Counted from the first letter of the stretch, positions 1 through 8,659 are shown. The stretch: 64,000 nt of DNA from Azonexus fungiphilus (GCF_003634965.1 NZ_RBXP01000001.1:62001-126000), one strand, 5' to 3'. Notes: a model not told the origin generated them from the sequence alone. Translations and numbers: made by a program.

Positions 1-1173
1 GAAGATGCGGAACCAGGGCTGCGCATCGCAGCCGCTCGATGCCGCCCACTGCCAGCCGCCGTTGTTGGCCGACAGGTCGAAGTCGTTGAGCTGGTCGGCG
101 AAGTATTTTTCACCCAGTCGCCAGTCGAGGCCGAGGTCCTTGCACAGGAAGGAAGCGACGACCATGCGCAGGCGGTTGTGCATCCAGCCGCTGTGGTTCA
201 ACTGGCGCATCGCCGCATCCACCAGCGGGTAGCCGGTGCGGCCCTGCTGCCAGGCGGCCAGGCCTTCCGGCCAGTCGGCCCAATTGATGGCGTCGTATTC
301 GGGTTTGAAGGCGCGGTCGACGACCTGCGGGAAGCGGTCGAGAATCATGAAGTAGAAATCGCGCCAGATCAGTTCGTTGAGCCAGCTGTCGGCCTGCTCG
401 GCAAGCGCCGCGGTGACCAGTTCGCGGATCGAGATGGTGCCGAAGCGCAGGTGCACCGACAGATAGCTGACGCCCCTGATCGCCGGGAAATCGCGCAGTG
501 CCCCGTAGCGGCGGATGCGGCCGGCGCGGAACTCGTCCCACAGCTGGCGGGCGCCAGCCATGCCGGGAACGATGCCGAGCTCGCCGAGATCGGTCGGCGC
601 GAAGCCGAGGTCGGCCAGCGTCGGCAGGTTTTCCGGCACTGGTGCGAAGCGACCCGGCGCCGAGAGCGGCGCGTGGTCGGCGGCGCTCAGGCGCTTCAGC
701 CAGGCGTTCTTGTAAGGTGTGAACACCGTGTACGGGCGGCCGGCGCCGGTGAGCAGCTCGTCGCGCTCGAAGATCGCCTGGTCCTTGAACAGCTGCAGGC
801 TGCCGCCGCTTGCCGCCAGCTGCCGGGCGACGGCGGCGTCGCGCGCCTTGGCCGCCGGTTCGTAGTCGCGGTTGGCGTAGACCGCATTCACGCCCAGTTC
901 GGCGGCCAGCCGGGGAAGCTCGTCGGTGGCGCGGCCGTGGCGGACGATCAGCCCGCCGCCGCGGCTGCGCAGCGCGGCGTCGAGTTGCTGCAGGCTGGCG
1001 TGGATGAAGTCGACGCGGCGGTCGTTACGCGTCGGCAGCGCGTCGAGGATGTTGCGGTCGAAGACGAAGGCGCAATGCACCGGGCGGCCACTGGCCAGTG
1101 CGGCGGCGAGGGCGGCATGGTCGTGGTCGCGCAGGTCGCGGCGGAACCAGACGAGGACGGGCGTGTTTTCCAT
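1..1173 (-). CDS. phrB: Deoxyribodipyrimidine photolyase, 3' end outside the window
   Basis: Light-dependent repair of cyclobutane pyrimidine dimers using FAD plus an antenna chromophore; cytoplasmic. The frame reads MENTPVLVWFRRDLRDHDH, the classic photolyase N terminus, and stays open for 391 codons to the window edge. The FAD-binding half is recognisable, with WRDFYFMIL, a GYPLVDAAMRQLNHSGWMHN segment (about residues 313-332) and LGEKYFADQLNDFDLSANNG near the cut. Family members are about 450-480 residues, so roughly 60-90 are missing. A TATAAT box lies only 6 nt before the ATG, so the transcript may be leaderless. It reads away from phoX in the same direction, separated from it by a terminator. 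Confidence 0.95.
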   Translation of the reverse strand, partial: MENTPVLVWFRRDLRDHDHAALAAALASGRPVHCAFVFDRNILDALPTRNDRRVDFIHASLQQLDAALRSRGGGLIVRHGRATDELPRLAAELGVNAVYANRDYEPAAKARDAAVARQLAASGGSLQLFKDQAIFERDELLTGAGRPYTVFTPYKNAWLKRLSAADHAPLSAPGRFAPVPENLPTLADLGFAPTDLGELGIVPGMAGARQLWDEFRAGRIRRYGALRDFPAIRGVSYLSVHLRFGTISIRELVTAALAEQADSWLNELIWRDFYFMILDRFPQVVDRAFKPEYDAINWADWPEGLAAWQQGRTGYPLVDAAMRQLNHSGWMHNRLRMVVASFLCKDLGLDWRLGEKYFADQLNDFDLSANNGGWQWAASSGCDAQPWFRIF

Positions 1174-1179
1174 CGGCCG

Positions 1180-1185
1180 ATTATA
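1180..1185 (-). promoter_or_regulatory. -10 box (TATAAT) of the photolyase gene
   Basis: A perfect TATAAT on the minus strand ends 6 nt before the photolyase ATG (TATAAT-CGGCCG-ATG). Transcription starting about 7 nt downstream would begin at the start codon. No good -35 is visible at 17 nt. Confidence 0.5.
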
Positions 1186-1203
1186 CGGGCCGCCGCGGTC
1201 GAC

Positions 1204-1236
1204 AAAAAAAGGGCCGCGCCGGTCAGGCTGCGGCCC
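1204..1236 (-). terminator. Rho-independent terminator after phoX
   Basis: On the minus strand the 7-bp stem GGGCCGC/GCGGCCC with a 12-nt loop is followed by seven T residues. It lies 20 nt past the phoX stop and upstream of the photolyase gene. Confidence 0.75.
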
Positions 1237-1255
1237 CTGCTGGCAGCGGCGGAGA

Positions 1256-3481
1256 TCAGGCGCCGATCAGGCCGCCGTCGTTCTTGGTGATGACCACTGT
1301 CGTCGAGCGCGGCCGGGCAGTACCGCCGTCCGGCCAGTGGCTTTCGTAGTTGGCCGGGATCGCGATGTCGCCGGCGGCGGTGTTTTCACCCGGGTGCTGG
1401 ATGTTGACGAAGATCGTCTTGCCATCCGGCGTCTCGGTGATGCCGGTGATCTCGCAGCCCTTCGGGCCGACCAGGAAGCGGCGCAGCGTCGCCGGCGTCG
1501 CGTCGGTGCCGGCGTAGGTCGTCACCGTCTGGTCGGCGCCGGCGTTGCTCGGCACCGCCACGTTGGTGACGCTGACTGCGCCGCCGTCGCCGTATTTGCC
1601 GGGGAGGGCGGCCAGCATCATGCAGTTGGTGACGTCGGTGTAGGCGCCGTCGTCGGTCTGCAGCCACATCAGGCCGGGGACCGCCTGGCTGAACCAGAGG
1701 CCGTCCGGGCTCGAGAAGTTGTTGTCGTCGGTCAGGCCGGAGATGTTGACCGAGGCATTGCCGAACTGGTCGTCCTCGGCGCCGAACAGGTAGACGTCCC
1801 AGTTGAAGCCGGTCGCCGACGGGTCGCCGCCGCTTTCGTGGATACGCACGATATGGCCGTTCGGGTTGCCGGTGCGGCCCTCGCCGTCGTTGTAGTAGCG
1901 CGGGTTGGCGGCGTCCAGGCCCTTCGACTTGCCGCCGGTGGACAAGCCGGTGGTGCCGCGCGACGAGTTGTTGGTCAGGGTCACGTAGATGTCGCCGGTG
2001 ACCGGATGCACGTCGGCCCACTCCGGCCGGTCCATCGGCGTCGCGCCGACCGCGTCGGCGGCCAGGCGGCAGTTGATCAGGACGTCGGCCTGGTCGGCAA
2101 AACCGTAGGCGGCAGCGGCGATCGCCGGATTGGCGATGTTCAGCTCGGTCCAGGTGCCGGAACCGTCGGCGTTGAAGGTGGCGACGTAGAGCTTGCCGTC
2201 GTCGAGGTACTTGTTGCCGCTGGTCAGGCCGCCGTTGGCGTCAGCCGGGTCCCAGTTGGCAGTGGACACGTACTTGTAGATGTATTCGTTCTGCGCGTCG
2301 TCGCCCATGTAGTAGACGATCGGCTTGCCGGCAACGGCCTTGGCCGGCATCGCGCCCTCGTGGCCGAAGCGGCCCAGCGCGGTACGCTTGCGCGGCGTTG
2401 CGGCCGGGGCGAAGGGATCGATTTCGACGACCCAGCCCATGGTGTTGGCGGCGTTGCGGTAATCGGCGGTGGCGTCGGCGCCGCTCGGGGTGACATCCCA
2501 GCGGGTGTACAAGCCGACGCCGCTGGTGTCGCCACCGGCCGGGTTGGCCCAGCCGTAGCTGCCGTTGCTGGCGCCGGAACCCATGTAGCGGTTCTGTGCG
2601 GCGGCTGGCTTGGCGCCCAGCGTGGCGCTGGCCGGGCGCTTGAAGTAGCCGGCCCAGTTTTCCTCGCAGGTCAGGTAGGTGCCCCAGGGCGTGACGCCGT
2701 TGGCGCAGTTGTTGAGCGTGCCGCGGGTGGCGGTGCCGGCGTTCGAGTACGGCGTCACCAGCAGGTCGTCGCCGGCTGCCGGGCCGCTGATCGTCATCTC
2801 GCTGGCGGCGGTGTAACGGCGATTGAAGCCGGACAGCGTGTTGACCGAGAAGGTCGCGCCCTTGACCACCTCGATCACCGAAACGCCGTGCGCGTTAACT
2901 TCCTTGTCGATCTGGGCGACGACGCGGGCGGCCGAGTTGAAGCCGGCGGCAACGTCGGCGGCGCTGTGCAGGAAGATGCGGGTGATGTTCTCGTGGTTCA
3001 TGCACAGCAGGCCACGCGCGGCATTGCTCAGGTCCTTGGCCAGGCCGCTGCTGTTGAGGCCGAAATAGGCCATGCCGTCGTGGTGGTCGCCGGCGCGGAA
3101 CTGGAAGCTGGCGGCGCTGTCCGTGCCGTCGTTGAGGTAGGCGGCGGTGGTGGTGTTGATCGGGTCACCGAGGCGGTAGAGCGCGTTGGCGGTGTAGCCG
3201 GTGGGCACGCGCAGCAGGTCGTCGGTGCCGCGGGCGACGGCGGTGAAGCCGAGCTTGAAGGCGTTGCTCTTGTTGCTGCCGCCACCGCTGCTCAGGCAGC
3301 CGCTCAGGCCGACGCTCATGAAGCTGCCGGCGGCCAGGCCGAAGCTGCCCTTGAGCAGGTTGCGGCGGGACAGGCGGGCGTCGAGGATGCTGGCGAAATC
3401 CGTGTTGCCGGAGACGTTCCTGGAAACGTCGTCACAGCCGTTGGGCGAGTCGGGATGATGCTTGGTCAGTTGCTCGGACAT
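1256..3481 (-). CDS. phoX: PhoX-family alkaline phosphatase (DUF839), Tat-exported
   Basis: Ca/Fe-dependent phosphomonoesterase that releases phosphate from organic esters outside the cytoplasm; this family is typically made under phosphate starvation. The 741-residue protein has a twin-arginine signal (RLSRRNLLKGSFGLAAG, residues 36-52). This is followed by LSGC, which could be a lipobox with Cys62 as lipidated residue. Further on are PhoX/DUF839 stretches such as CMNHE, TCEENWAGY, FGHEGAMP, YYMGDDAQNEYIYKY and SSPDGLWF. The upstream gap of 79 bp carries a canonical Pho box and -10, so it has its own PhoB-type promoter although it sits just behind the type II secretion operon in the same direction. 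Whether it is a T2SS substrate or a lipoprotein is unresolved. Confidence 0.93.
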   Translation of the reverse strand: MSEQLTKHHPDSPNGCDDVSRNVSGNTDFASILDARLSRRNLLKGSFGLAAGSFMSVGLSGCLSSGGGSNKSNAFKLGFTAVARGTDDLLRVPTGYTANALYRLGDPINTTTAAYLNDGTDSAASFQFRAGDHHDGMAYFGLNSSGLAKDLSNAARGLLCMNHENITRIFLHSAADVAAGFNSAARVVAQIDKEVNAHGVSVIEVVKGATFSVNTLSGFNRRYTAASEMTISGPAAGDDLLVTPYSNAGTATRGTLNNCANGVTPWGTYLTCEENWAGYFKRPASATLGAKPAAAQNRYMGSGASNGSYGWANPAGGDTSGVGLYTRWDVTPSGADATADYRNAANTMGWVVEIDPFAPAATPRKRTALGRFGHEGAMPAKAVAGKPIVYYMGDDAQNEYIYKYVSTANWDPADANGGLTSGNKYLDDGKLYVATFNADGSGTWTELNIANPAIAAAAYGFADQADVLINCRLAADAVGATPMDRPEWADVHPVTGDIYVTLTNNSSRGTTGLSTGGKSKGLDAANPRYYNDGEGRTGNPNGHIVRIHESGGDPSATGFNWDVYLFGAEDDQFGNASVNISGLTDDNNFSSPDGLWFSQAVPGLMWLQTDDGAYTDVTNCMMLAALPGKYGDGGAVSVTNVAVPSNAGADQTVTTYAGTDATPATLRRFLVGPKGCEITGITETPDGKTIFVNIQHPGENTAAGDIAIPANYESHWPDGGTARPRSTTVVITKNDGGLIGA

Positions 3482-3519
3482 GGGGCTTGCTCTCGATGGG
3501 TGGGTAGAAAAGAGGCGCC

Positions 3520-3553
3520 ATTATCGGGAACGCAGATGACGCGCGAATGACCG
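3520..3553 (-). promoter_or_regulatory. Pho box and -10 of phoX
   Basis: On the minus strand two 7-bp repeats, CGGTCAT (3553-3547) and GCGTCAT (3542-3536), are separated by 4 nt. They match the PhoB consensus CTGTCAT-N4-CTGTCAT at 6/7 and 5/7. Exactly 10 nt later comes GATAAT (3525-3520), the usual spacing when PhoB replaces the -35. The phoX ATG follows at 3481. Confidence 0.75.
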
Positions 3554-3560
3554 GCTTGTT

Positions 3561-4271
3561 TCAATCCAGGCCCAGTGAGACTTTCCAGGCGTCCGGCCGG
3601 CCCGGCACCGGCTGGCCGAGCAGTCCGAGATAGGGGCCGAGCGTGCTGCGGACGGTGTCGTCGAGGCTGACCACGGCCTCGATCCGGCCATCGGCGATTT
3701 GTCCTTCGCCGGCGATCGCCGGCCGCCGGCCGCCGGCAAAATTGCCGCGCAAACCCTGTCGACCGTCAAATTCCCAGTCGAGCCGGTAGTCGCCGAGCGC
3801 CTCGCCGGCGAGCAGCGGGCTGGCCGCCTGCCGCCAGTCGACGCGACCGCCGGCCGCCAGCCTGGGCGGCCAGTCGGCGTCAAGCTGCAGGCGGGTCGGG
3901 CCGAGGCGCAGCGTGCCCTGCCATTCGCCAGCCGGCAGCTGCAGCGCCGGCTGGCCGAGGATGGCGGCAGCCGGCACGGCGATGCCGTCGATCTCGATCC
4001 GGCGCAGCGCCGGCCAGGCGATTTCGCCGCCGTCGAGGCGCAGGCGCAGGTAGGCGTCGGGGGCGGGCAGGCGCCAGTCGATGGCGCCGAGTGCGAACCA
4101 GCGTTCGCCGCTGCGCAGGAACAGCCGGCCGCCGCCGCGCCAGGCGCTGCCGTGGCTGTCGGCAATCCGGCAATGGCCGGCACAGGCCCGTTCGGCAACC
4201 AGGGCGACGATCTGTGCCGGCAGCGTCGCCAGCAGTGCCAGCCCGCCGAGCAGCAGCAGGCGCACTCTCAT
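3561..4271 (-). CDS. gspN: Type II secretion system protein GspN
   Basis: Last gene of the gsp operon, 236 residues. One N-terminal hydrophobic segment (RLLLLGGLALLATLPAQIVALV) anchors it in the inner membrane with the rest periplasmic. GspN is found in a subset of type II systems and its exact role is unclear; some family members are dispensable. The sequence matches the family pattern of repeated W-R-L and G-E/D blocks (AWRGGGRLFL, IDWRLPAPDAYL, LDWEFDGRQGLRGNF). The ATG overlaps the gspM stop (ATGA). The long reading frame upstream of this ATG belongs to overlapping genes and is not used. Confidence 0.8.
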   Translation of the reverse strand: MRVRLLLLGGLALLATLPAQIVALVAERACAGHCRIADSHGSAWRGGGRLFLRSGERWFALGAIDWRLPAPDAYLRLRLDGGEIAWPALRRIEIDGIAVPAAAILGQPALQLPAGEWQGTLRLGPTRLQLDADWPPRLAAGGRVDWRQAASPLLAGEALGDYRLDWEFDGRQGLRGNFAGGRRPAIAGEGQIADGRIEAVVSLDDTVRSTLGPYLGLLGQPVPGRPDAWKVSLGLD

Positions 4272-4768
4272 CGGGCGCCGTTGCCGCTGCGATAGACAGC
4301 CTCGATGCGGATCCGGCCACCTTCGCCGTGCACCTGGCAGCGCGCCAGGTGCAGCCGGTATTCCTGCTGCATGGCGGCGCTCCAGCGCAGCCACCGGGCC
4401 GGCTCGACGTAGCCGCTCAGGCTCAGGCTGCCATCGCCTTGCCAGCGCCCGACGACGTCGGCGCCGAGTTCGCCGAGGCGTGGCGCAAGCGCCCGCTCGA
4501 CGACGTCGGCCCGGGGTGGCGGCGGGGCTTCGCCAATTTCCCGCCAGGCCGCGCCCAGTGCCGCGACGCGGGCGGCTTCGGCGGCCAGCACGGGGAGCCG
4601 GCGGGCCTGTTCGCGCCGGGCCGTGTCAAGCAACCACAGCAATTGCGCCGCGATCGCCACTGCCAGGACGGCGGCCAGGCGGCGCAGTGCCTGCTGTTCG
4701 CGCGGCGAGCGCTGGCGCCAGCAGGCACTGCCGCGCTGGCGGAGGGCGTTCAGCCAGGTGGCGTTCAT
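4268..4768 (-). CDS. gspM: Type II secretion system protein GspM
   Basis: Bitopic inner-membrane protein, 166 residues, that partners GspL in the assembly platform. A single membrane helix is visible at about residues 30-46 (RLAAVLAVAIAAQLLWLL) after a short basic cytoplasmic tail. A coiled-coil-like stretch and a small periplasmic ferredoxin-like domain follow. Identity rests largely on operon position between gspL and gspN, since GspM sequences diverge strongly. The start overlaps the gspL stop by ATGA and its own stop overlaps the gspN start, implying coupled translation. Confidence 0.8.
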   Translation of the reverse strand: MNATWLNALRQRGSACWRQRSPREQQALRRLAAVLAVAIAAQLLWLLDTARREQARRLPVLAAEAARVAALGAAWREIGEAPPPPRADVVERALAPRLGELGADVVGRWQGDGSLSLSGYVEPARWLRWSAAMQQEYRLHLARCQVHGEGGRIRIEAVYRSGNGAR

Positions 4769-5919
4769 GGCGTCGCTCCGCTCAGCGTGAATTCGCTGCG
4801 TCCGCCGCCGGTGCTCGCTTGCCAATGCTGGCCGCGGCGGGCGGCAGCGGCGGCGAGCATGGGCAGCGCCTCGTCGGGCAGCGTCAGGCTGCCGCTGAGG
4901 CGGCCGTTGTCGTAGCTCAGTGCCTGCACGCGCGCGGTTTCCGGCAGCTCGCCGAGCGTTGCCGCCAGCATCAGGAAGTCATCGTCGGCGAGCAGGCCGG
5001 CGCCCCGGCGCGCGGCGCCGACCGCCTGCGCCAGCTGGCGGGCCGGGTCGACCAGCGGTACGCCGGGCAGCACAGCGCGGAATTCGCTGGCGATCTGCTG
5101 GCGCAGTTCGCGGATCTGCCAGGCCTGCCACAGCCACTGGCCGGCGCCGAGGGCGATCACCGCGGCGCCGAGGAAGCCGGCCAGGCGCAAGGCCGGCCTG
5201 GCGTGGCGGGCGAGGATGCCGGGCGGGCGCGGCGGCGCCAGTTCGCCGTCGAGGAAACCGGGGCCGGGCGGCAGCTGCAGCGCCGGCGGCGGCCCGCCGA
5301 TGGTCAGCAGCGGGTGGTCGGTGCCGAGTTCTGCCGCCAGCCGGCGGTCGCGTTCGACGTCGGCATCGAGAACGTGCACTGGCAGCGGGGCAGCGTTCGC
5401 CGGCCAGGGCCAGTCGGCGAGCGGGGTGTCGATCGGCAGGGCGATCCCGGGCAGATCGACGCTGTCGCCGCACAACCAGGCGGCCGGGGTGGCCAGCGCC
5501 AGCGCCAGCGGCCAGGCCGCCTGCGGTGACCAGCCGAGTTCGCGCAGCAGGCCGACCAGGGCCGCCAGCCGGGCGTGGGCGACGACGCCGACGGCCGTGC
5601 TCCCGGCATCCGTCGGGCCGAGCGCGAAGGCCAGCTGCTCGGGGGCTTCGAGCAGGGTTTCCTCGAGCGCCGCGCCGACCACCGCTGGCCGGCGTCCGCC
5701 CGGGCCGGGCGGCAGTCGGGCCGGATGCACGGCGACCTGATGGCCGGCGAGCAGCAGGCGGCAGGGGCGCGGGCCGGCCTCGACGGCGCCTGGCCAGGTG
5801 GCGGGTTCGCCGCAGCCGTGACGGAGCGGCTGGCCGTCGCCGGGGTCGAGCAGCCAGGGACAGTCGCGGCGGTGTTGCGGCCAGTCGGGCGGAATGATCA
5901 GCGTCAGCATCGAAGTCAC
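4765..5919 (-). CDS. gspL: Type II secretion system protein GspL
   Basis: Inner-membrane platform protein that recruits the GspE ATPase through its cytoplasmic actin-like domain and binds GspM in the periplasm. The 384-residue chain has the cytoplasmic domain (about 1-235, with LLLAGHQVAVHPARLP and WPLALALATPAAWL), one membrane helix (about 245-265, LRLAGFLGAAVIALGAGQWLW), then the periplasmic domain with LSYDNGRLSGSLTLPD. Overlaps gspK upstream and gspM downstream by 4 bp each. Confidence 0.88.
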   Translation of the reverse strand: MTSMLTLIIPPDWPQHRRDCPWLLDPGDGQPLRHGCGEPATWPGAVEAGPRPCRLLLAGHQVAVHPARLPPGPGGRRPAVVGAALEETLLEAPEQLAFALGPTDAGSTAVGVVAHARLAALVGLLRELGWSPQAAWPLALALATPAAWLCGDSVDLPGIALPIDTPLADWPWPANAAPLPVHVLDADVERDRRLAAELGTDHPLLTIGGPPPALQLPPGPGFLDGELAPPRPPGILARHARPALRLAGFLGAAVIALGAGQWLWQAWQIRELRQQIASEFRAVLPGVPLVDPARQLAQAVGAARRGAGLLADDDFLMLAATLGELPETARVQALSYDNGRLSGSLTLPDEALPMLAAAAARRGQHWQASTGGGRSEFTLSGATP

Positions 5920-6869
5920 AAGAGGGTTAGCCAGAGGAGACGGGGCAGCTCGCCGGCGGTGCGGCGGTGGACCAGGGCGAGCGCGCGGCTGCGGGCACGT
6001 CCACGGTCGACGCTGACCTGGAGCAGAAAATGGGCGCTGGCGGCGGCGATCGGCAGCAGGCTGCCGGGCAGCCCGGGGTCGCCGAGACGGTTGCGGAAAT
6101 CGGCGCTGTCGCGGAAGGGCAGGCTGCGCCGGCTGTCGGCGAGGGCGCGCGCGGCGCCCGGCGTGAGGCCGGGTTGCAGCGCCGAGAGCACTTCCGGGCT
6201 GGCGGTGTTGACGTTGACCGGCTGCCGTCCGGCGAGCACGCAGACGTGCGGGCGCAGGCGGGCGAGCACGGCCGGGGTGTAGCCGCGCACCCGTTCGAGA
6301 ATGCCCAGGCTGGCCAGCGGCCGGCCGCTGCCGCTGGCGTTCTCGTAATCGGCGGCCTCGGCGCCGGCGGCACGCCGACTGTCGTCGGCGTCGAGCCAGT
6401 CGGCGAGCGTGTCGGCGAGTTCGGGCGGGAGTCCGAGCACGGCCAGCAGGCGCAGGTAGGCGGCATAGGCCTGCAGATCGATGTCGCCGCCTTCGTGACG
6501 CAGGTTGTTGAGGTTGAAGCGGCCCTGCAGGTCGACGATGCGGCCGCGGATTTCGGCGCCCTCGTGGCGCAGCGGCGGCAGTTCGCGTGCCCAGTCCTCG
6601 AGCAGCGTGTCGGTGGCGCTGTTCGCGGCGTCGGCGGCGAGCAGGCGGCGGCCGTAGGCGATGCCGTTGCGCGCCAGTTCGCCGGCCTGGGCCTTGTCGC
6701 GGGCGAGCGCGACGTGCTCGATCCAGGCATCGATGGCGGCCAGCAGCCCGGCGGCGCTGGCGGCGACGATGGCGACCAGCAGCATGGCGCTGACCACGGC
6801 CGCGCCGTGTTGCGGTCGGCCGCCTGGCCGCGCGCTTTTTCGCCGCGCGTCAGTCGGCTGCGGCGACAT
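5916..6869 (-). CDS. gspK: Type II secretion minor pseudopilin GspK
   Basis: Minor pseudopilin that caps the pseudopilus tip with GspI and GspJ; matured by the prepilin peptidase. The 317-residue protein has a basic leader ending in HG before AAVVSAMLLVAIVAASAAG. It lacks the Glu at +5 found in the other pseudopilins, as is normal for GspK. A large periplasmic domain follows, with GRFNLNNL, DWLDADD and VNVNTASPEVLSAL (helix-hairpin-helix-like), all typical of GspK. The start overlaps the end of gspJ by 20 bp, the stop overlaps gspL by 4. Confidence 0.93.
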   Translation of the reverse strand: MSPQPTDARRKSARPGGRPQHGAAVVSAMLLVAIVAASAAGLLAAIDAWIEHVALARDKAQAGELARNGIAYGRRLLAADAANSATDTLLEDWARELPPLRHEGAEIRGRIVDLQGRFNLNNLRHEGGDIDLQAYAAYLRLLAVLGLPPELADTLADWLDADDSRRAAGAEAADYENASGSGRPLASLGILERVRGYTPAVLARLRPHVCVLAGRQPVNVNTASPEVLSALQPGLTPGAARALADSRRSLPFRDSADFRNRLGDPGLPGSLLPIAAASAHFLLQVSVDRGRARSRALALVHRRTAGELPRLLWLTLL

Positions 6870-7395
6870 CGAAGATCCTTTCGATCACGCCGCCCTCGGC
6901 CAGCGTCAGGCGCAGGCGCAGCGCCCGCGGCAGTCCGGCGCCGGCGGTCGGCGGCCACGCCTCGCGCCACTGGTTGCCGGCGTCGAGGCTGGCCAGCTCG
7001 AGGCCGGCGACGCCGTCGAGCAGGCGCCGTCCGGGCCCCGGCGCGGCAGCGTCGACGGCCGGCCAGGCGAGCAGTTCGAGCTGTTGTTCTTGCCAGCGGT
7101 AGGTGCTGCGGCGGAGCGCCGCGCCGTCGTCGGCGATGCTGTTCAAGCTCAGTTCAGCCGGTTGCCGCGTCTGGCGCCAGCTGTCGATGCCGGGCAGGAC
7201 GACCGCCTGGCGGACGTCGCCGGCGATGCGGGCGAGTACCAGGTCGATTTCCTGCCAGCGTGCGGCCTGCTCGCCGAGGCGCGCGGCCTGGCGCGTCGTC
7301 GCCTCGAGGCCGCGATAGCCGAGGACGCCGAGCAGCGCCAGCAGGCTGACGGCGACGACGATCTCGATCAGCGTGAAACCCTGCTGGATGCGCAT
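6850..7395 (-). CDS. gspJ: Type II secretion minor pseudopilin GspJ
   Basis: Minor pseudopilin of the tip complex, 181 residues. The prepilin cleavage region is MRIQQG/FTLIEIVVAVSLLALLG, with Glu at mature position 5, followed by the GspJ periplasmic domain (RIAGDVRQAVVLPG, a W-rich middle, LRLRLTLAEGG near the end). Start chosen at the ATG just before the prepilin leader; its A is the last base of the gspI stop (TGATG). Confidence 0.92.
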   Translation of the reverse strand: MRIQQGFTLIEIVVAVSLLALLGVLGYRGLEATTRQAARLGEQAARWQEIDLVLARIAGDVRQAVVLPGIDSWRQTRQPAELSLNSIADDGAALRRSTYRWQEQQLELLAWPAVDAAAPGPGRRLLDGVAGLELASLDAGNQWREAWPPTAGAGLPRALRLRLTLAEGGVIERIFDVAAAD

Positions 7396-7766
7396 CAGGG
7401 ACGCTCCAGGTGGCCGACGAAGGTGGCCAGCGGCGGGCCGTCGGCGGCCTCGGCCGGGTGCACGCTGATCTCGAAGCGGCGGAAATGCCCCTGTGCCGCC
7501 GGCCTGACCTGCAGCTGCCAGGCGAAGTCGCGGCCGGCCATGCGGCTGTTGCCGCGGTGCGTTCCCGGGGCCGGCCAGGCGCGCGTCGCGTGCAGCCAGG
7601 CGGCCTGGTTTTCCGCCACCCAGCCGGCCAGCTGGCGTTCGCGCAGGCCGGCGGCGCTGTCGGCGGCGGTCAATCCGGCCCGGCTGGCGGCGGCCAGACC
7701 GAGGGCGAGGATGGCCAGGGCGACGAGCACTTCGAGCAGCGTGAAGCCGCTGGCAGCAGTCTTCAT
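7395..7766 (-). CDS. gspI: Type II secretion minor pseudopilin GspI
   Basis: Minor pseudopilin, 123 residues, thought to nucleate the GspI-J-K tip. Leader and cleavage site MKTAASG/FTLLEVLVALAILALGLAAA are clear, with Glu+5. The small domain carries WVAENQAAWLHATRAWPAPGTHRG, the usual GspI arrangement of the conserved A-E-N-Q stretch after the helix (split here as WVAENQ and AAWLHA). Coupled to gspH by ATGA. Confidence 0.92.
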   Translation of the reverse strand: MKTAASGFTLLEVLVALAILALGLAAASRAGLTAADSAAGLRERQLAGWVAENQAAWLHATRAWPAPGTHRGNSRMAGRDFAWQLQVRPAAQGHFRRFEISVHPAEAADGPPLATFVGHLERP

Positions 7767-8248
7767 GGCCGTGCCTCGAGGCTGATGCGGCCGCTCGGCT
7801 GGCCGGCGATGCGCCAGCGCCCGCCGGCGTCGGCCAGGTCGACGGCGAACAGCGGCGGGACTGCGGCGAAGACGATGCGGCGGACGCCGCCGCGGACCTC
7901 GCCGTCGATCTCGACGCGTTCGAGGCGGAAGCCCGGCGGCAGTGGCAGGTGGTTGCCGTCGCTGCCGCTCGCGGCGCGCCAGCGCCCGTCGTCGTCGACC
8001 AGCAGGCGGCCGCCGTCGGGCCCGATTTCCCAGGCCCACGGCCGGGCTTCGGTACGTGCCCGGCGCGCGGCGGTGGCGGCCTGCGCCTGCCAGGCCTGGA
8101 CGGCGGCGCGGCGCTCGCCGGCACGCGGGTCGGGCAGGGTCAGCGCGACGCCGCCGGCGACGATGCCGATCACCGCCAGCGCCACCAGGACCTCGACCAG
8201 CGTGAAGCCGGTGTCGGGCCTACAGCGCCCAGTTGCCGATGTCCGCAT
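7763..8248 (-). CDS. gspH: Type II secretion minor pseudopilin GspH
   Basis: Minor pseudopilin, 161 residues. The prepilin site is DTG/FTLVEVLVALAVIGIVAGG; the C-terminal domain has the GspH pattern GGRLLVDDDGRW and a terminal GRISLEA. The only in-frame ATG ahead of the leader is at 8248, which puts the start 29 bp inside the end of gspG. No alternative start lies between it and the cleavage motif, so a long overlap seems genuine. Confidence 0.88.
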   Translation of the reverse strand: MRTSATGRCRPDTGFTLVEVLVALAVIGIVAGGVALTLPDPRAGERRAAVQAWQAQAATAARRARTEARPWAWEIGPDGGRLLVDDDGRWRAASGSDGNHLPLPPGFRLERVEIDGEVRGGVRRIVFAAVPPLFAVDLADAGGRWRIAGQPSGRISLEARP

Positions 8249-8654
8249 CCTGGCCCTCGCCGCCGGCGACGCCGTCGGCGCCGAAACTGAAGACATCGAT
8301 CTCGCCGCGCAGCCCCGGGTTGAGGTACTGGTAGGGCTGGCCCCACGGGTCGCGCGGCAGGCGTTCGACATAGCCGCCGGCCTTCCATGCCTCCGGCAGC
8401 GGGGCCTGGCCGGGTTTTTCGACGAGCGCCTGCAGCCCCTGCTCGGTGCTCGGATAGCGGCGATTGTCGAGGCGGTAAAGCTTGAGCGCCTGGAGCAGGC
8501 CGCCGATGTCCTGGCGGGCGGCGGCGACGCGGGCTTCGTCGGGCCGGCTCATCACCTTGGGGACGACCAGCGCGGCGAGGATGCCGAGGATGACGACGAC
8601 GACCATGACTTCGATCAGGGTGAAGCCGGTCTGGCGGAGGTGGTTTTGGGACAT
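8220..8654 (-). CDS. gspG: Type II secretion major pseudopilin GspG
   Basis: Major subunit of the pseudopilus that pushes substrates through the secretin. 144 residues; short basic leader MSQNHLRQTG/FTLIEVMVVVVILGILAALV with Glu+5. Then comes the conserved GspG body: LDNRRYPSTEQGLQALV, the DPWGQPYQYLNPG segment and the calcium-binding-type C terminus FSFGADGVAGGEGQDADIGNW. It starts 5 nt after the gspF stop. Confidence 0.96.
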   Translation of the reverse strand: MSQNHLRQTGFTLIEVMVVVVILGILAALVVPKVMSRPDEARVAAARQDIGGLLQALKLYRLDNRRYPSTEQGLQALVEKPGQAPLPEAWKAGGYVERLPRDPWGQPYQYLNPGLRGEIDVFSFGADGVAGGEGQDADIGNWAL

Positions 8655-8659
8655 GGCGT

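Noticed and set aside
926..3550. 874-codon plus-strand frame opposite phoX
   Set aside because: Val/Gly/Ala-rich shadow of the phoX reading frame with no domain or ribosome site.
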